Below, piece after piece: positions 24,090 to 36,900 of a stretch of DNA of 64,000 nucleotides. The translations under genes and the position numbers were made by a program. How positions within the stretch are numbered: position 1 is the stretch's first letter; each line of letters begins with the position of its first letter. Where the stretch lies: the NCBI RefSeq assembly GCF_022458985.1, contig NC_061774.1, forward strand, positions 15,028,197-15,092,196. Reading direction: 5' to 3'. A model generated the notes under the pieces. The model did no database searches and was not told the DNA's origin. It was given only the letters and a program-made list of their open reading frames with translations. This stretch comes from Mugil cephalus. Its lineage: Eukaryota; Chordata; Actinopteri; Mugiliformes; Mugilidae.

Positions 24090-27000
24090 AATCCAGCCTT
24101 CTTGAGCCTGTGTGTGATGTTGTGTGTGTTACATGCGCATAACGGGCCTTATGCCAGTGCAGCTGCCAGCTGGCTATTATGTCACTTCAGCTTTCTGACT
24201 GGTGACGCAAATTAACAAGCCCTTGAATGTATGTAGTTCTCATACTTAGAACTGGGACTACAAATGCCATCCTTCATCCTAAAATATATTTTATACAAAT
24301 ACTTCATAATTATCTTCAGTGATTCACAGTGTGTCAATGCACTTACTAGTCACCAAGAAATAATCCTTTCTCTTACTTTCTCTGCCTCAGCTTTAGTCCC
24401 ATTACTTCACCTGAACAAGCCACATGGAACAACATAAAGATTTCTTTGATATACTGGCAGTGCATAATTTAAATGAGTGCCTTTTACTGACAGTAATTCA
24501 TTTAACTCTCACAGCCCACTGCCAACTTTGGATTCAGTTTCCATCACCACACTGATTAACATACAGAGATGTGCTCATCAGTCAACTGATTCAAAAAGGT
24601 CTCCTTTCCCTGTCTTTTAATTTCCTTGATGGGCTGCGACACGACACAGGCTAAAGCTGTACTTTAGCCCTGGAACTGAATGTTTTTGTCATAGCGAAGA
24701 TTTGAATTTGTCGTAACTTCGATTCCAATCGCATCAGCTAAATGTTTGGTGTCAAAGGAAAATGAACAAAGGGAAGCTGAAACGCTATAATTTTTCTGAT
24801 CGCTTCTTGTTTTCATGTCAGTATTAGTTGTCAGCTCCATTTGTTCCACAAAGTACCTCTGACAAAAAAAATGTGCACTACGCACTCACACATAACACAT
24901 TCAAAGGCACTACATTTAGACTCCGCACACACACTCTTTAATCACAACCTGTACCAAAGTGACAATCAATCTTAAATTATAGTGACGCAGAGATGCACGA
25001 ATACAGTACATAACATACTTTCTTTTGAATTGGAGTAAGGCGTGGTTACCCCACGCACAAATTGTGTTACCCTCAGGTGGAATAAGATGCCATTTGAACA
25101 AATTGCTGGAATTCAGAGGAAATGATGATGTGCAGCTCTGAAGGTTTTGTTGAGCACTATTACTACGATGTACCTTTTCGTTTTAAAGATAATAGAGAGC
25201 CGGAGGTTGCAAGTAACATGGTATTTGATAGAACTCATCATTGAATCTTTGCAGAGCTAATGACCTGTCGATGAAAGTGAAATGTCATGCTTCCAGACCG
25301 AAAAGGTTTAATGGGGGGAAATAAAGCTGCAGTTTCACTCCAATGCCATATAGCGAGCAATGTCCTGAGGGCCCCACTCATCTGAGACCACGGTGAGAGA
25401 TCAACGGTGTTACGCTACGGTCAGAAATCAGCTTCATGAAAGTCCCGGGGATGTCGCAGTAGACTGCGGTAGAACAAAGACCTCATCATCATGATCTTGC
25501 AGAGGAAACTCTGACGACGTAACAAGTCTCACCCTCCTCACAAAACCTCAGAGGTAATCATCTAATGGTTGGAGCTCACTGCGCTACGAAAGTGTCCACT
25601 CAGCAGCACCATATGAGGAGGATGGCCTCCTGCCAGGCCATTTTCAAGCTAAAGCCTCATCAGCCAAGACTCCAAAGATGAACGCACCTTCCGACAACCA
25701 ACTACAGCGCGATCCTTTGCTCTGGTCCCGTTTCTGTCTTTGTCAAACACATACTGGTTCGGCGGCCATGAGCATTTCCAGTGGGGTCAGCTTGGGACCA
25801 CACCAGAGCTTTTTTTCAGATTTAAGTGATTTGTTCTTCTCTTCATTGGTTCCAATCCTTTCTCGCTTTTTTTTTTTTTTTGCTCAAATACAAAAAGTGC
25901 TTAAGAAAGTGCTAGACTTGCAGTTTTTCCACTGAGAGAGGAAATCACCTCTTTGCCAGCCATTCATTTCCAGCGGGGCAGATACCGTAACGATGTGCAG
26001 CAATAAATGTACCGTTTCAAGGTGTATATGGGCAGCCATTGTGTTCGTGTGGGCAAATATGATAACTTATCCGGGATGACCAGTAATGTCAAGAGGGAGG
26101 GAGAGAGGCAAAGAGAGGTGAGAGCAAACAAAGTGAATGCCAGAGAAAAGCTGATCTAAATGTAATGTTTCAAAGTATCTTGGACCAAATAAACCCAGTA
26201 ATGCCCTGGGCTCTTTACAAGCAGGAGAAAGGCTATTCATCTGCTCTTTTGTGCAGGCAAAACAGTTTGTTCTCCTCTGGCACACTGGCAGCTGAGCAGC
26301 ATTGATGAAATCCATTTTCCTCTCTTTTCATTACTCGTTGCAGACTGATGCCTGCTACTGAGCCACCTCGGAGCTGTGATTTAACTACAAGGATCTTCTT
26401 GTCCTTAAATTATGGTGCAGCTCTGATCCAAGATCCACAAGTACAAGAGTAATTTTAAAATAGTTTAAATTGCTCTGATTCAAGCTAGATGCAGTCAAGA
26501 GAAGCGATCCATTCAGGCTGATACAAATCAACGATTCTGTGCATATTTAAGTTTAAGCTTGTTTAAGTTTACAGAGGATGTTCACATTACACTCAACAAA
26601 TAAAAATAACCAGCAACACTGTTAGGAGGAATTGCGCCAACAGACATACGTGTTAAAATTTAAACTGGTAAAATACAGTGAAAGGAAGAAGCGAAAACCA
26701 AAAAATGGAAAATGAGAAAGGGTGAAGCCCTGGCAGAGTATCCCTCCCTCTGTGGTTCGGTTAATCTAAAAAACACACAGAGTCAATGTAATGTTTTCCC
26801 TCAGTTTCACTGAAAGCAACTAATAAAAACTGCTGCTGACAAGAAAATAATCATTTTGTATATGGTGTTTATTGCCTAAAACATTATCCTCTCCTGTAGA
26901 CTTCAGCCATACTACACAGTGTGATGCAGCCGATGCGACCCAGAAACTAGATTAGGAGGGCAAAATGTAAGAAAACGGTGCGGTTGCTGTCCACATTTCC

Positions 27001-28470
27001 AATATGGCACAGATAAGGGAGAGGGGAAAGCGATATGTAATGCACGCATTGTAAAATATATTAAGTTACACTGTAGCCGGTCACAGCTGTGTATATAATA
27101 TCACCCGTCTGGGCACAGCAAAAAAAAAAATCTTTGCAAAGCAGTATAAGCAGAGCTGCATTCAAAAAACATTAGCAAACCACTAAAATCAGCAGTATGA
27201 CTTATTGGGAGAGGGAGGAAACAGTGTCTGTGCATCTCCTCTACACTTCAGCTGAAAAGCTTTGGACTCCTTCCCCTGCAATTTAGGAACGTAATAATCA
27301 TTCCAAGGTTACGGACTGTTTATGGCGTTGGTCAGGTTTTAACTGAATAGTTTTTGGAGCTGGCGCATTATTATCCTTTGCCGTCCGTCATGTTAATTAC
27401 TGGAGGACGATTTAACTCTATTTCCCGTTTTAAGTGACAGTCGTTGGAGCCTTGGACAGATCCGTGGATTTCTTGGCCAAACTATTTCAGGTTATCTCAA
27501 ATGAGAAGCCCCAGATGTCTGTTTCCAGGGAAAGAAAAATATTAATCTGCAGCTCCAGGATCTGCCCTTGGTCTGGTGGTTCTTGGGAAATACTACTACC
27601 AGGTGGTTATGCCTGTCACATCCCATGAACTGAGGTGCAAATCCTACGCAGCTTTGAAGAAAGCCAGATGGGATCTCCTTTGTTTTTCCAAAGGAGTGTG
27701 AATTATTAATAACAATAAAAAAAAGAGAATACTATTGCTCACCCAATGTATGAAACATATGGAAGGGTTTGTTCCATAAATGGACGGCACCAGCTGTGGG
27801 TTCAAGTCAATGAGTTGAGGAGACGCAAAAGTGCCACAAAACTGACGGGAAATTCAAAGTTAGGTGATAATTCTCATCGTAAAAATATTGATTTGTGCAG
27901 CGTTAAGAGAAACCTGTTATCATTAGAGGTTAACACGAACCAACAAATCTTATTTATTAGCCCCAGACTTAGCCACCCACGTGCACTGTGTCACCTGCCT
28001 GTGTGAGTGGAGAAACTAAGAGAGCAGATAAAAAGGCTGTCTGAACCGCCACTGACATACTGTAGTCTCTCCAGCCAACGGCACAGCCTGATGGATCACT
28101 CCTGGCCTCAGTCAGTTAAGGAGATGGACCTGGGTGTGATACTTATTGAGTGTGTGTGATAATGGATCACTTTTGTCCATTTTTCTTTTTCCCTCCCTCA
28201 TATAATAAAAATTCACTGCTGACGAATCTTAATCCCTGAATACGACAGGTTGAAGATAAACTCTCTCAAGGTTGTGTCTGTACTATTCAGGGTTTCCATG
28301 TCTTAATAATAATGTGGTTAATTGGAGATTTCAAACAAAGATATTATATTAAAAAGTAGGTCACGTCTTATCTGCTAAGTGGAGGCTGTCATAAGTGGTT
28401 CAAACGTTGTGTGGATTGGTGGAAGTTATATTTTCTTAGACATTTACACAGCTAACAACATTAGAAAAGT
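24090..28470. other. No gene recognised
   Basis: Over 4 kb of unique sequence with only short frames. No exon with convincing splice borders, RNA gene or transposon domain was recognised. T-rich and A-rich runs occur near 25868-25881 and 27120-27130. Confidence 0.4.
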
Positions 28471-28489
28471 ACAGCGAGAAGCTAATTGA

Positions 28490-28550
28490 ACTCTGGCAAA
28501 TTTTCCCACGGTGGGATAAATTAAAGGATTATCTCATCTTATCCTTACAA
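28490..28550 (+). repeat. Short retroposon-tail-like repeat
   Basis: The stretch ttttcccacggtgggataaa followed by ttaaaggattatctcatctt resembles the common fish 3' tail in which AATTTCCC-x-GGGATAAATAAAG precedes tetranucleotide repeats. Related tails occur at 40742-40990 (opposite orientation) and 54640-54705. Confidence 0.45.
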
Positions 28551-28801
28551 AAATGCTACTGTGGGACGGAGCCACGACACACCAAGCCTTCTGTCGGCGT
28601 GTGTTGCCTCGGCTGTTCAGTTTAGCAAATCAGAAGAGATAAAAGGGAGGAAACAACAGAGTCAAAGGCACACACAAAGGACACTACTCATTTTTCATCG
28701 TCATCTAATCAGAATAAAAGTCAAGAGGCCAGCTCTGTACAATGGTGTCTGGTTCTCCCTAGTCTCCCAGCTAATCTTGATTTATTTTGACTGATGAATA
28801 C

Positions 28802-29281
28802 CAGTGATGCCGGTAAAGTAAAGTAAAAAGTAAAATAGTCAGATTAAAGTAACACGGGTCACAGTAACAGGTTACTCTAATCTGACCACTTTTTTCCAGT
28901 CCTAGTAATCTAACATGTTACTATTTCCAAACCAGTAATCAGATTAAAGTTACTTATCCAAGTTACTGTGCCATTTTATATTTTTGCTTTCTTCTCGCGT
29001 CTCAGGGAGTGACGTCATGTGTGCGACAAGTCACGTTTTCAGCATGAGGACAACTTACGTGTAATACCACGCAGTGACACACACATAAACAACAATGGAG
29101 GGAGGAGAGGGATTAGTGTCTTCGAGCTGGAAATACAGCCACTGCAGCAGTGGTTAGAGGCTGAAGGGTGAGAAACTGTGAGTAAATGAATGTAACTAAT
29201 AAAGTAACTAGTAATCTAACTTGGTTACTTTTAAAATCAAATAATCAGTAAGATACTTTTAAAGTAACTGTGGCAACACTG
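28802..29281 (+). mobile_element. 480-bp hAT element with 8-bp target-site duplication
   Basis: The left end is CAGTGATGCCGG and the right end is the inverted CAGTGTTGCC, the terminal repeats of a well-known fish hAT group. The element is bordered by ATGAATAC on the left (28794-28801) and ATGGATAC on the right (29282-29289), an 8-bp duplication with one mismatch, the size hAT transposases make. The interior is rich in gttact / agtaac subterminal motifs. A short + frame from the ATG at 29095 reads MEGGEGLVSSSWKYSH before a stop, probably the relic start of a BED-finger transposase. Non-autonomous. Confidence 0.9.
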
Positions 29282-29294
29282 ATGGATACAGACT

Positions 29295-32200
29295 CCTGCC
29301 ACCTGTAGGCATGGAGGATAATTTCCGCTTACACAGACCCACAACTTACATCATCTCTTAAGGGCTTTATATATATTTTTTTTAAGTGCCTGATCTTTTC
29401 CTAAGGACAGTTTCTCAGATGGCTAACAAACAAACTTGTGGGTCAGGTTAATATAAAGACGAAGCTTACGAAAAACATAGTTGCAGGTTCTCTGCACTCA
29501 GAAGTTAAGAGGACACCTGTGCACTCAGAATAATTTCATGACATGATGACAACATGCTTTGCTATCCACCACTTTGATGAGCAAAATGTTCCCTCTGCTC
29601 GGAGAAAAGAACGAGTGACAAACCTGGTCGAGCTAATTGTGTTCTCTATCTTCGTATCTTGGCTCATCGAGTCTATTTGTGCTGAGTTTTTATAATCGCG
29701 TTACCTCCAAAAAAAACTGTTACACAACGAAAAACTATTTTCTGGTTCTCTGCATGTTACACAACATCATCCATACATGGTGTGGGAGAGACTGCACAAC
29801 CGAAGAACGGAAGCCCACTCATCTAGGTGGGCCACTATAGATTGTGTGTGGGCTGCGCGACCAGCTGGCACCTATCTGCCTATTGATGGGATCAAAGCAC
29901 CCAAAGCAACTGTAAAACGATTTTTTTTTTCCTGAAATGAGAAACTTATTATAAAAATACAGACTATAAACGTCTTTCCTTCTAACTCGCCACAGAGCTT
30001 CCCTCTTTCTTTTTGCTTTACTGTGACAGCGGGCACAGCTTTGGTGTGACCGGATCATTGTCAGGTCAGGTCTTAAAAGGAGGAGCAGAGCAAGGTGAAA
30101 GGAGGATTCTGACCTTTTAAATCTTCACAGCAGGAAAAACATTCAACCGAGACAGCTGGACCCAACAATTTTAAGCTGAAGGTCTGGACATTGACCAGAA
30201 AGGAAATGAACCACCATGACGGGGCAGACTGAAACAAAACTTCCTTCTCGTTCCCTCGTTGGACAGTCAATCCTTAATAAATGACTTGCATAAACAAAAT
30301 AGTACAAAGACGACATAAATCTTTGGTATTAGAAAACAAAACACTCTAAAATGTCTTTATCTACAGTCTACGGCAAACATATTCTTTCTCTGTGATTAAT
30401 GTTAAATAGTTTTAAAAAATTGACAAATTACTGTTCAACACGAGGAGCCCTGTCTTTAAAAAGAGATCTAATAGCCCCACGTCTTACATAAGTCAAGATT
30501 TATACTGTTTTCCCTGCCAAGAAGAAAAACTTGATCCTCTTGAACTGGAGGCAAATCCCCGCCACAGAAAGACGGAGGGCGCTCCTGGTGAAGTTGAATT
30601 TCCAGTTAAAAGAAACTTTTCTCTCACCCAGAGCACTTGGCAGCACACTGAGCAGCAGAAGCTTTTATGTTACTGCAAGCTCTGCGTATCCAGTCAAGTG
30701 AAATGGGCAGTGAAATGTGCCTTATCTTGGCACTAAAATCCCGTTGTGTTCACCAAGTGAGATCATTCCAGGTGATCCATCCTTTAGGGGATATGTTCAT
30801 AATACCTGACTACTCTTGTGCTTTTTGAAGGATTGACAGAGTGTGTGCAACATCTAATGCCTCTGGAAGAAAAGTGAGGGATTGGTAGATTTGTATTTCC
30901 CCGAGACTTGAAGAGTAAAAACAATATCTGTTTATTTATTTGAACTGATGGGTTATTCAACTCATTTGCTTTAAACTGAGCTTCAAATCTCTCCAGAGCA
31001 TTATGTTTAAATACTACTAAACAAAAAAGCATAGTTTTCACTGCAGGGGTCTGAACACCAGCTACTTTTATGATGACTTATTTTTCTTTTAATAGTTAAT
31101 AAACAGAACAATGTAATCTGAGCTCATGAACTCACAATCATAAGGACCCTTTGGGACTTGACAGCAAGAGGATCTACATTATTACTACTACTTTGCTTCT
31201 TGAAATTGAAATAAAATATCTTCTTAGCAAGTGTAAATAAGACTGCAAAACTTAAGGGAAAGAGATAAATGAAAACAACGTCAAACAAAACACCCTTTCT
31301 TTTCTTTTTTAAGGGCGCTTTGTGTATTTTATGTCCTTACTGAAAACTGACCTGAGCCAAGAAAATTATACAGGGAAAATAAATGTCACTGTGACCGTTT
31401 CCCTGAAAAATAAAGATTTCAGTCATTTAAACTGTTCCATCCACAACCATTACATGCTTTTACCTTTGCTTTTCTTTGTGATGGATGTTGTTAAGTCCTC
31501 TGAATATGCAAGAGGAGGGAGCTGTCACTTGTTAATGTTTCATTTAACGCTAATGAAACTTTTATTAAGCACATCCTTGATCAGTATTAAGTGCACCTAA
31601 AAAAAAACAGTGCATTTACAGTGCATCGCTTGTGTTTCCTCAGTTTCACAGACCATTAAAAGAGTACCTTTCGAGATGAGTTTAATTTCATTACATAAAA
31701 AGTGGAGAATTAATGTTGAAAGTTCAGAAGTTCAGTTTTGAATAAATTAGTCCCAGACGTCCCAGAACTGTAGTGTAACCATTTTCAAAATAACTATAAT
31801 GCCCCTTGGAAAAAAAACAGTGACATTTATGTATGGATTTCCGACAAATATTAAATAACAAATTAAAAGAACGGACACTGACTAGTTTAGTCTCTGAAGT
31901 GCAATCTTGTCAAAGCTTGATCAAAGGCCACTTTTACAGAGCACTAAAGGCTGTCTAAGGCGGAATTAGTTTTTCCATTGAATCATAAAGTCTCTGAAAG
32001 GTTTTCAGAGGACACCTGTGCACTTATTTGTCCTCCACCAGTGTTACGTCATAAAAAGCTCTGCAAGAGGAGGAACCTCAGTCTTAGGAATGTGCATATG
32101 TCTGAAACGAGTCCATTAAATCAGTCACTCCTGGCTAACTGAGCTCACATCCCAGAGGAGATTACTTTGAAGAACTCCCGCATTTGACCAAATTAGGAAT

Positions 32201-32560
32201 CACATTTTACAAGAAGCAGGCTACCTGCTACAGGAGATGGGATGTACACGGTTGAACATACTAAATTTGACCTTACTGCCTTAACCCTTTAAGTTTACTG
32301 CTCGAACTTCCTAAGTATTCGTGACGACGAAAGCAGAAACGAATATTTATTTATTGTTCATTGATTTATTGTTCGTTGACGCTTGGTTACTCTGAAAACA
32401 CTCTCACTCTGTAATTTCTTACTGTAATTAATTTATGTTGTCTACGCAGACAAGGCAGCACCAAATCTGCCACCAGGTTAAAGTGATTGCGGCACACAAT
32501 TTATAATTGTCCAGTTAAGCACCCTCCCCCAGTGAGGAAAAAAACAAATACAACACACCA
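29295..32560. other. No gene recognised; distal 5' flank of adra1b
   Basis: AT-rich unique sequence with short frames only. Distal regulatory sequence for adra1b is possible here, but no specific element can be supported by reading alone. Confidence 0.4.
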
Positions 32561-32565
32561 ACGAA

Positions 32566-32995
32566 GTGCTTCTCCCAAAACGCGCATTTCTCTACAAAGT
32601 TGCGCATAAAACGCAGGAAAAATACACCATGTATTTTCTGAGGAGTCGAGACTCGTCCTGTGGCGCGTCATGCGCACTTCATGGACTTCTATTTAGGTAT
32701 GTTTGGTCAGTATATGGCATAGCAGCGTGTGGAGGAGAGGAGGCAGGAGATGACTGCTGCCCCCCTCACTTCTCCGCTAAGCCCTCAGGAGAGTGGAAGA
32801 AGTGGGACTGCGTGTGGACTGCACAATGAACGGGTTTCTACGGTAAATCTGATTTGGAAACGAATTTTTTTAAACGCGCATTTGAACCATGCGGACATAG
32901 GGCTTATTTTTATCTGTTTGTCTTCAGTTAAGCCCTTTCGAGAGTTTCACTTATAAGTGATCTGAAGCCTGCTATGGAGCACTTCGTGAGTCAAA
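32566..32995 (+). promoter_or_regulatory. adra1b: Proposed adra1b promoter-proximal/5' leader region with uORFs
   Basis: GC content rises here compared with the flank. A 264-base frame (32566-32829) ends in TGA that overlaps the next ATG (32826), which opens a six-codon frame closed at 32846. A third upstream ATG at 32974 is listed separately. A cataaaacg sequence near 32606 is the closest TATA-like match. Where transcription starts, and hence how much of this is leader, cannot be decided from sequence. A potential donor (cg then gtaaat) at 32841 means a spliced leader cannot be excluded. Confidence 0.4.
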
Positions 32996-33012
32996 ATGAG
33001 TCTGAGCACTGA
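32974..33012 (+). promoter_or_regulatory. adra1b: uORF overlapping the adra1b start codon
   Basis: ATG at 32974 opens a 12-codon frame that is out of frame with adra1b and ends in TGA at 33010-33012, 14 bases beyond the receptor ATG at 32996. Ribosomes that use it would pass the main start. This could lower receptor translation, as upstream frames do in other adrenergic receptor mRNAs. Its ATG context (gctATGg) has G at +4 but a weak -3. Confidence 0.5.
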
Positions 33013-33959
33013 CAATGTCACAAAGTTGTGGAAAAATGGTTCCTCGGAACTCGACTGGGCGTCTTCTCTGGACAACTTCACCAACAGCTCTCGGGGAAAC
33101 CACTCTGTGCCCAGCGAGGTGGACCTCACCCGAGCCATCCCGCTCGGCTTGGTGCTCGGGGCTTTCATCGTCTTTGCCATCGCGGGCAACATCCTCGTCA
33201 TCCTCTCTGTGATGTGCAACAGGCACCTGCGGACCCCGACCAATTACTTTATCATCAACCTGGCCATCGCCGACTTGCTGCTTGGCACCACGGTGCTGCC
33301 GGTGTCCGCCACCCTTGAGATCCTAGACTACTGGGTGTTCGGCAGGATCTTCTGTGACATCTGGGCGGCGGTGGATGTGCTGTGCTGCACCGCGTCCATC
33401 ATGAGCCTGTGCGTAATATCTATCGACCGCTACATTGGAGTGAGCCACCCGCTGCAGTACCCGGGTATCGTGACGGAGAAGCGGGCTCTGCTGGCCATGC
33501 TCGGGGTCTGGGTGCTGTCGGTGGTCATTTCCATCGGACCTCTACTCGGATGGAAGCAGCCGCCGTCGCCGGACGACACGCAGTGTCCCATCACAGAGGA
33601 ACCGTTTTACGCGCTCTTTTCCTCCCTCGGCTCCTTCTACATCCCTCTTGTCGTTATACTAGTCATGTACTGTCGTGTCTACATAGTCGCCAAAAGGACC
33701 ACTAAGAACTTGGAGGCAGGTGTGATGCGCGAGAGGATGAACTCCAGCGAGCTGACCCTGAGGATCCACAAGGGATCTCAGGTGCATGAGGATCACGGCA
33801 GTTCGGGCACCGCCAAGGGCCGTGCGAACCAGGCCAGAAGTTCCCTCACGGTGAAACTTCTGAAATTCTCCCGGGAGAAGAAAGCAGCTAAAACTTTGGG
33901 AGTTGTGGTCGGCATGTTTACCCTTTGCTGGTTGCCGTTCTTTCTCGCCTTACCCATAG
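32996..33959 (+). CDS. adra1b: adra1b exon 1 (N-terminus to helix 6)
   Basis: Encodes residues 1-321 plus the first base of codon 322 and ends ATA G before gtaggt, a good donor. Translation without splicing stays open to a TAG or TGA at 34124-34126, adding 55 non-homologous residues after FLALPI. This is strongly GC-rich compared with its surroundings, so long spurious frames appear in the other phases. Confidence 0.96.
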
Positions 33960-36900
33960 GTAGGTACAGCAGTACACTTTTTATCGGTAGGGACTACTCA
34001 TTCAAAAAAAAAATTAAACCAATTTTCCCCACGGCCCACTTTAATTTAAAAACGCCACATTACTCATTACAGGATATAGATTGCAGTCATTTAAATGGCT
34101 GTAGGAAATTAAACTGGGGGAGATAGAGGTTGCTGCAGACGCTGCAAATCATGTCTGTTGCAGGCGCTGGAAAAATAGTCTGGGTCTCTCATCATTTACA
34201 GCCCTGATCCCTCAGCAAACCTATGGAGAGTCTGATAAACTGGGGTGCGCAATATATACTGCTGGGGGGGAAAAAAACGTCACACATATATTATGGCAGC
34301 ATTCAATATTCAAGGCAGTAGGAATCCATATTATTTATCTGTTTTCAGCTTCCGTTTATATATTATTGATCATATTGACCTTATATCCTGACAAATCAGT
34401 CTCTGAACTCTGGGCTCACAATAATAAGAAGTGACAGAACGGATTCACCATTGTTCTTACATTATTAGTGTTATCTTTGTTTTCAGATACATATATGCAT
34501 CTTTGTTGTATTCCCTGAGTTTCAGGTTTCATCTGTTGGTGGGACAAACACACAAAACGAAGAGCAGCTAGCCTCCCTTATGGTCAGACAGGCTCCACAA
34601 GCCTCTGACACTGGCAAGCACACAACACCCCGCCGTCAAGGCTGTTCAAAAAAAATCCGCAGCGGAAATTAAACCGCGTTTGGCGGCGAAACGTACAAGC
34701 ATGCCATGGGCTGTACTGTGGCAGGAGGCTGACAAAACATTAAGTCCTTATTTTGTGGCTATTTTGGGACCAATGGGCTCTTGGAGCGAGGCAAACATGG
34801 TGCGATGTAGATGATCATTTTCCTAACGCTCTGATTTCCAGGACATTGAACCTGTGGACTGCGGGCTGTGAACGCATACGTTGTTTGCGTGCTGCCTGTT
34901 TATCTTTTGTCACAGTTGGTGGGAGCCTTTATGTCACTGCCTTCAAGCTGTAGCTCATAATCTCACATGAACACACACACACATACATCACTACCTGAGG
35001 CAGGATCCCACTGCAGAATCACATTGTGGGGATTCTTTTGCTCAAAGGACATACCAAAGATAATTTTCCAAATGTTCTGATATATAGAGTTCTGTCATTG
35101 TGCGCCTTTACTATCTCTGCGGTATAATGGTGACACATTGTGACAACGCACCACACTATTGAATTCCATACACGTTTTAAGCGGGGCCTCAGGGGCGCGT
35201 AAGAGAAAAGCATACAAACAAGCTGAGCAGTCTTGTGGCGATTAAGTACACAGAATGCCGCTGCAAATGCGCACGCCACACATCACACTTTGCCAAAGCA
35301 AAGCACCGCAAGTGTTCTCTTCCGCAACATCAGAGCCTCCTCACTTTTCCAAAGGGAGTTTGTGTGAGAAGTTGTTTTTCAGTTTGTGCCTTTGCTCCCT
35401 GGTGGGAGTATAAGGACACATCTGATAGGACAGCGGCACTTTCCCTGCGTTGCTCCCAGACTATTCATTAGCCTCCTCCCACAGAGTGGGATTTCCTGTG
35501 TCACACCTGTTATTACCCTGCTCTTTCCTCTGCATATTGTCCCTGATATGTAACGCATGTGGCAGTCCTGGTTGCCAGTGTGCGCGCCCGCGTGGCGGTG
35601 GACGGCACGTGGGCTTTGTTTTGCGTGTGTGAGGGACAGCGCTGAAACATTTATGCGTGTTTATGCGCAGTCTGTTCGCATGTGTCCGTCAGTGCGGCTG
35701 CAGATGCTTCTCCCTCATCCAGCACTGCAGATTTCGAAACAATTAAAAGCCTGCAAAGATGAAAGCGAAGGTTAAGGTATGTGGACTCTCCCCTTCAGGA
35801 CTGACCTCACCCACCTCATTCAAATTCTCTAAAAACCTTGTTTTTGTTTTTGCACATAAATGGCAAGCAGGCCGCTACCATTCCTACAGTTTGAGTCATT
35901 CCTTTTGAGGTTTTAAAGTATCACGTCTCCTTTTATGCATTCAACTTGGAGCAAAGTAAGGTATACAGATCTCCTCATGATAAACAATACATCAAAGTTT
36001 TTAAGTTAGTGTGACTCAGGGACAGCTGCTTCGGAGGAAAAGCAGCACGAAATTTCACACACACTCACTGAGTGCTGTGTTTGTCAGTGAGCTAAAGTAA
36101 TTTTTTATTTATACATTCCTGTATCATATTATTAAAATAAAAAATGACACCATAACATCTTCAATTGACCAAAAACAGTTTTTAAGTCCAGACTTTTCAG
36201 CGGCGTACAGTGGTAATGCATATCTGCGTGAAATTAGAGAAACAAATATAAGCAGCGCTCAATTTCAGGTCTATTTCACATTTCAGGGCAACAGATTTTA
36301 AGCTTTTCATGGGTGAGACTGTCCGTGCTAAGGACAGAGTGAGGCGGTCCTTCATCTAGATTCTACTACAAAAAAAACTGTATACAGATGTGAGAGCAGC
36401 CTACATACACAGTTACAGTATCTGGATATTTAATAACTCGTCTGTGGGCGGAGATTTTGACAGAAAAGTAGGTTTCTGTTCACAGAAATCAATTATTTGT
36501 AGTTTTTTTTAATCAGTGTGAGGAGGTTTCTGGATTTATTTCAGCTGATTGGACAAAAACAAACACTCATTCTTATTCATACATGAATATATTTTAACTT
36601 GAATAAATTAACATTGCTTAAAAAAATGTAATCATCAATAGGTCATCAACACGAATATCAGCATATTCTGCTCTACACAGAAAAACTTTTCCTAAAACAA
36701 GGCAAGCGTTAACATACGATATTTCGGGAGATTGTGAAACATGAAGAGTTAGCGCAGGGACCTGTCTAGATTTTTCACTCAGCTGTTTTCCAATAAGAAA
36801 TCATTAGTTCTCAGCGGGCTACACGTGTTATTTCATTGCGCACGCTTTCCTGCGGCTCTTTTAACACCCAGCGCAGGAACTAATGTCCTGTGAAGGCCCC

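Noticed and set aside
33028..33705. Additional + strand frames within adra1b exon 1
   Set aside because: These are out-of-phase readings of a GC-rich exon; the main frame carries all the receptor motifs.
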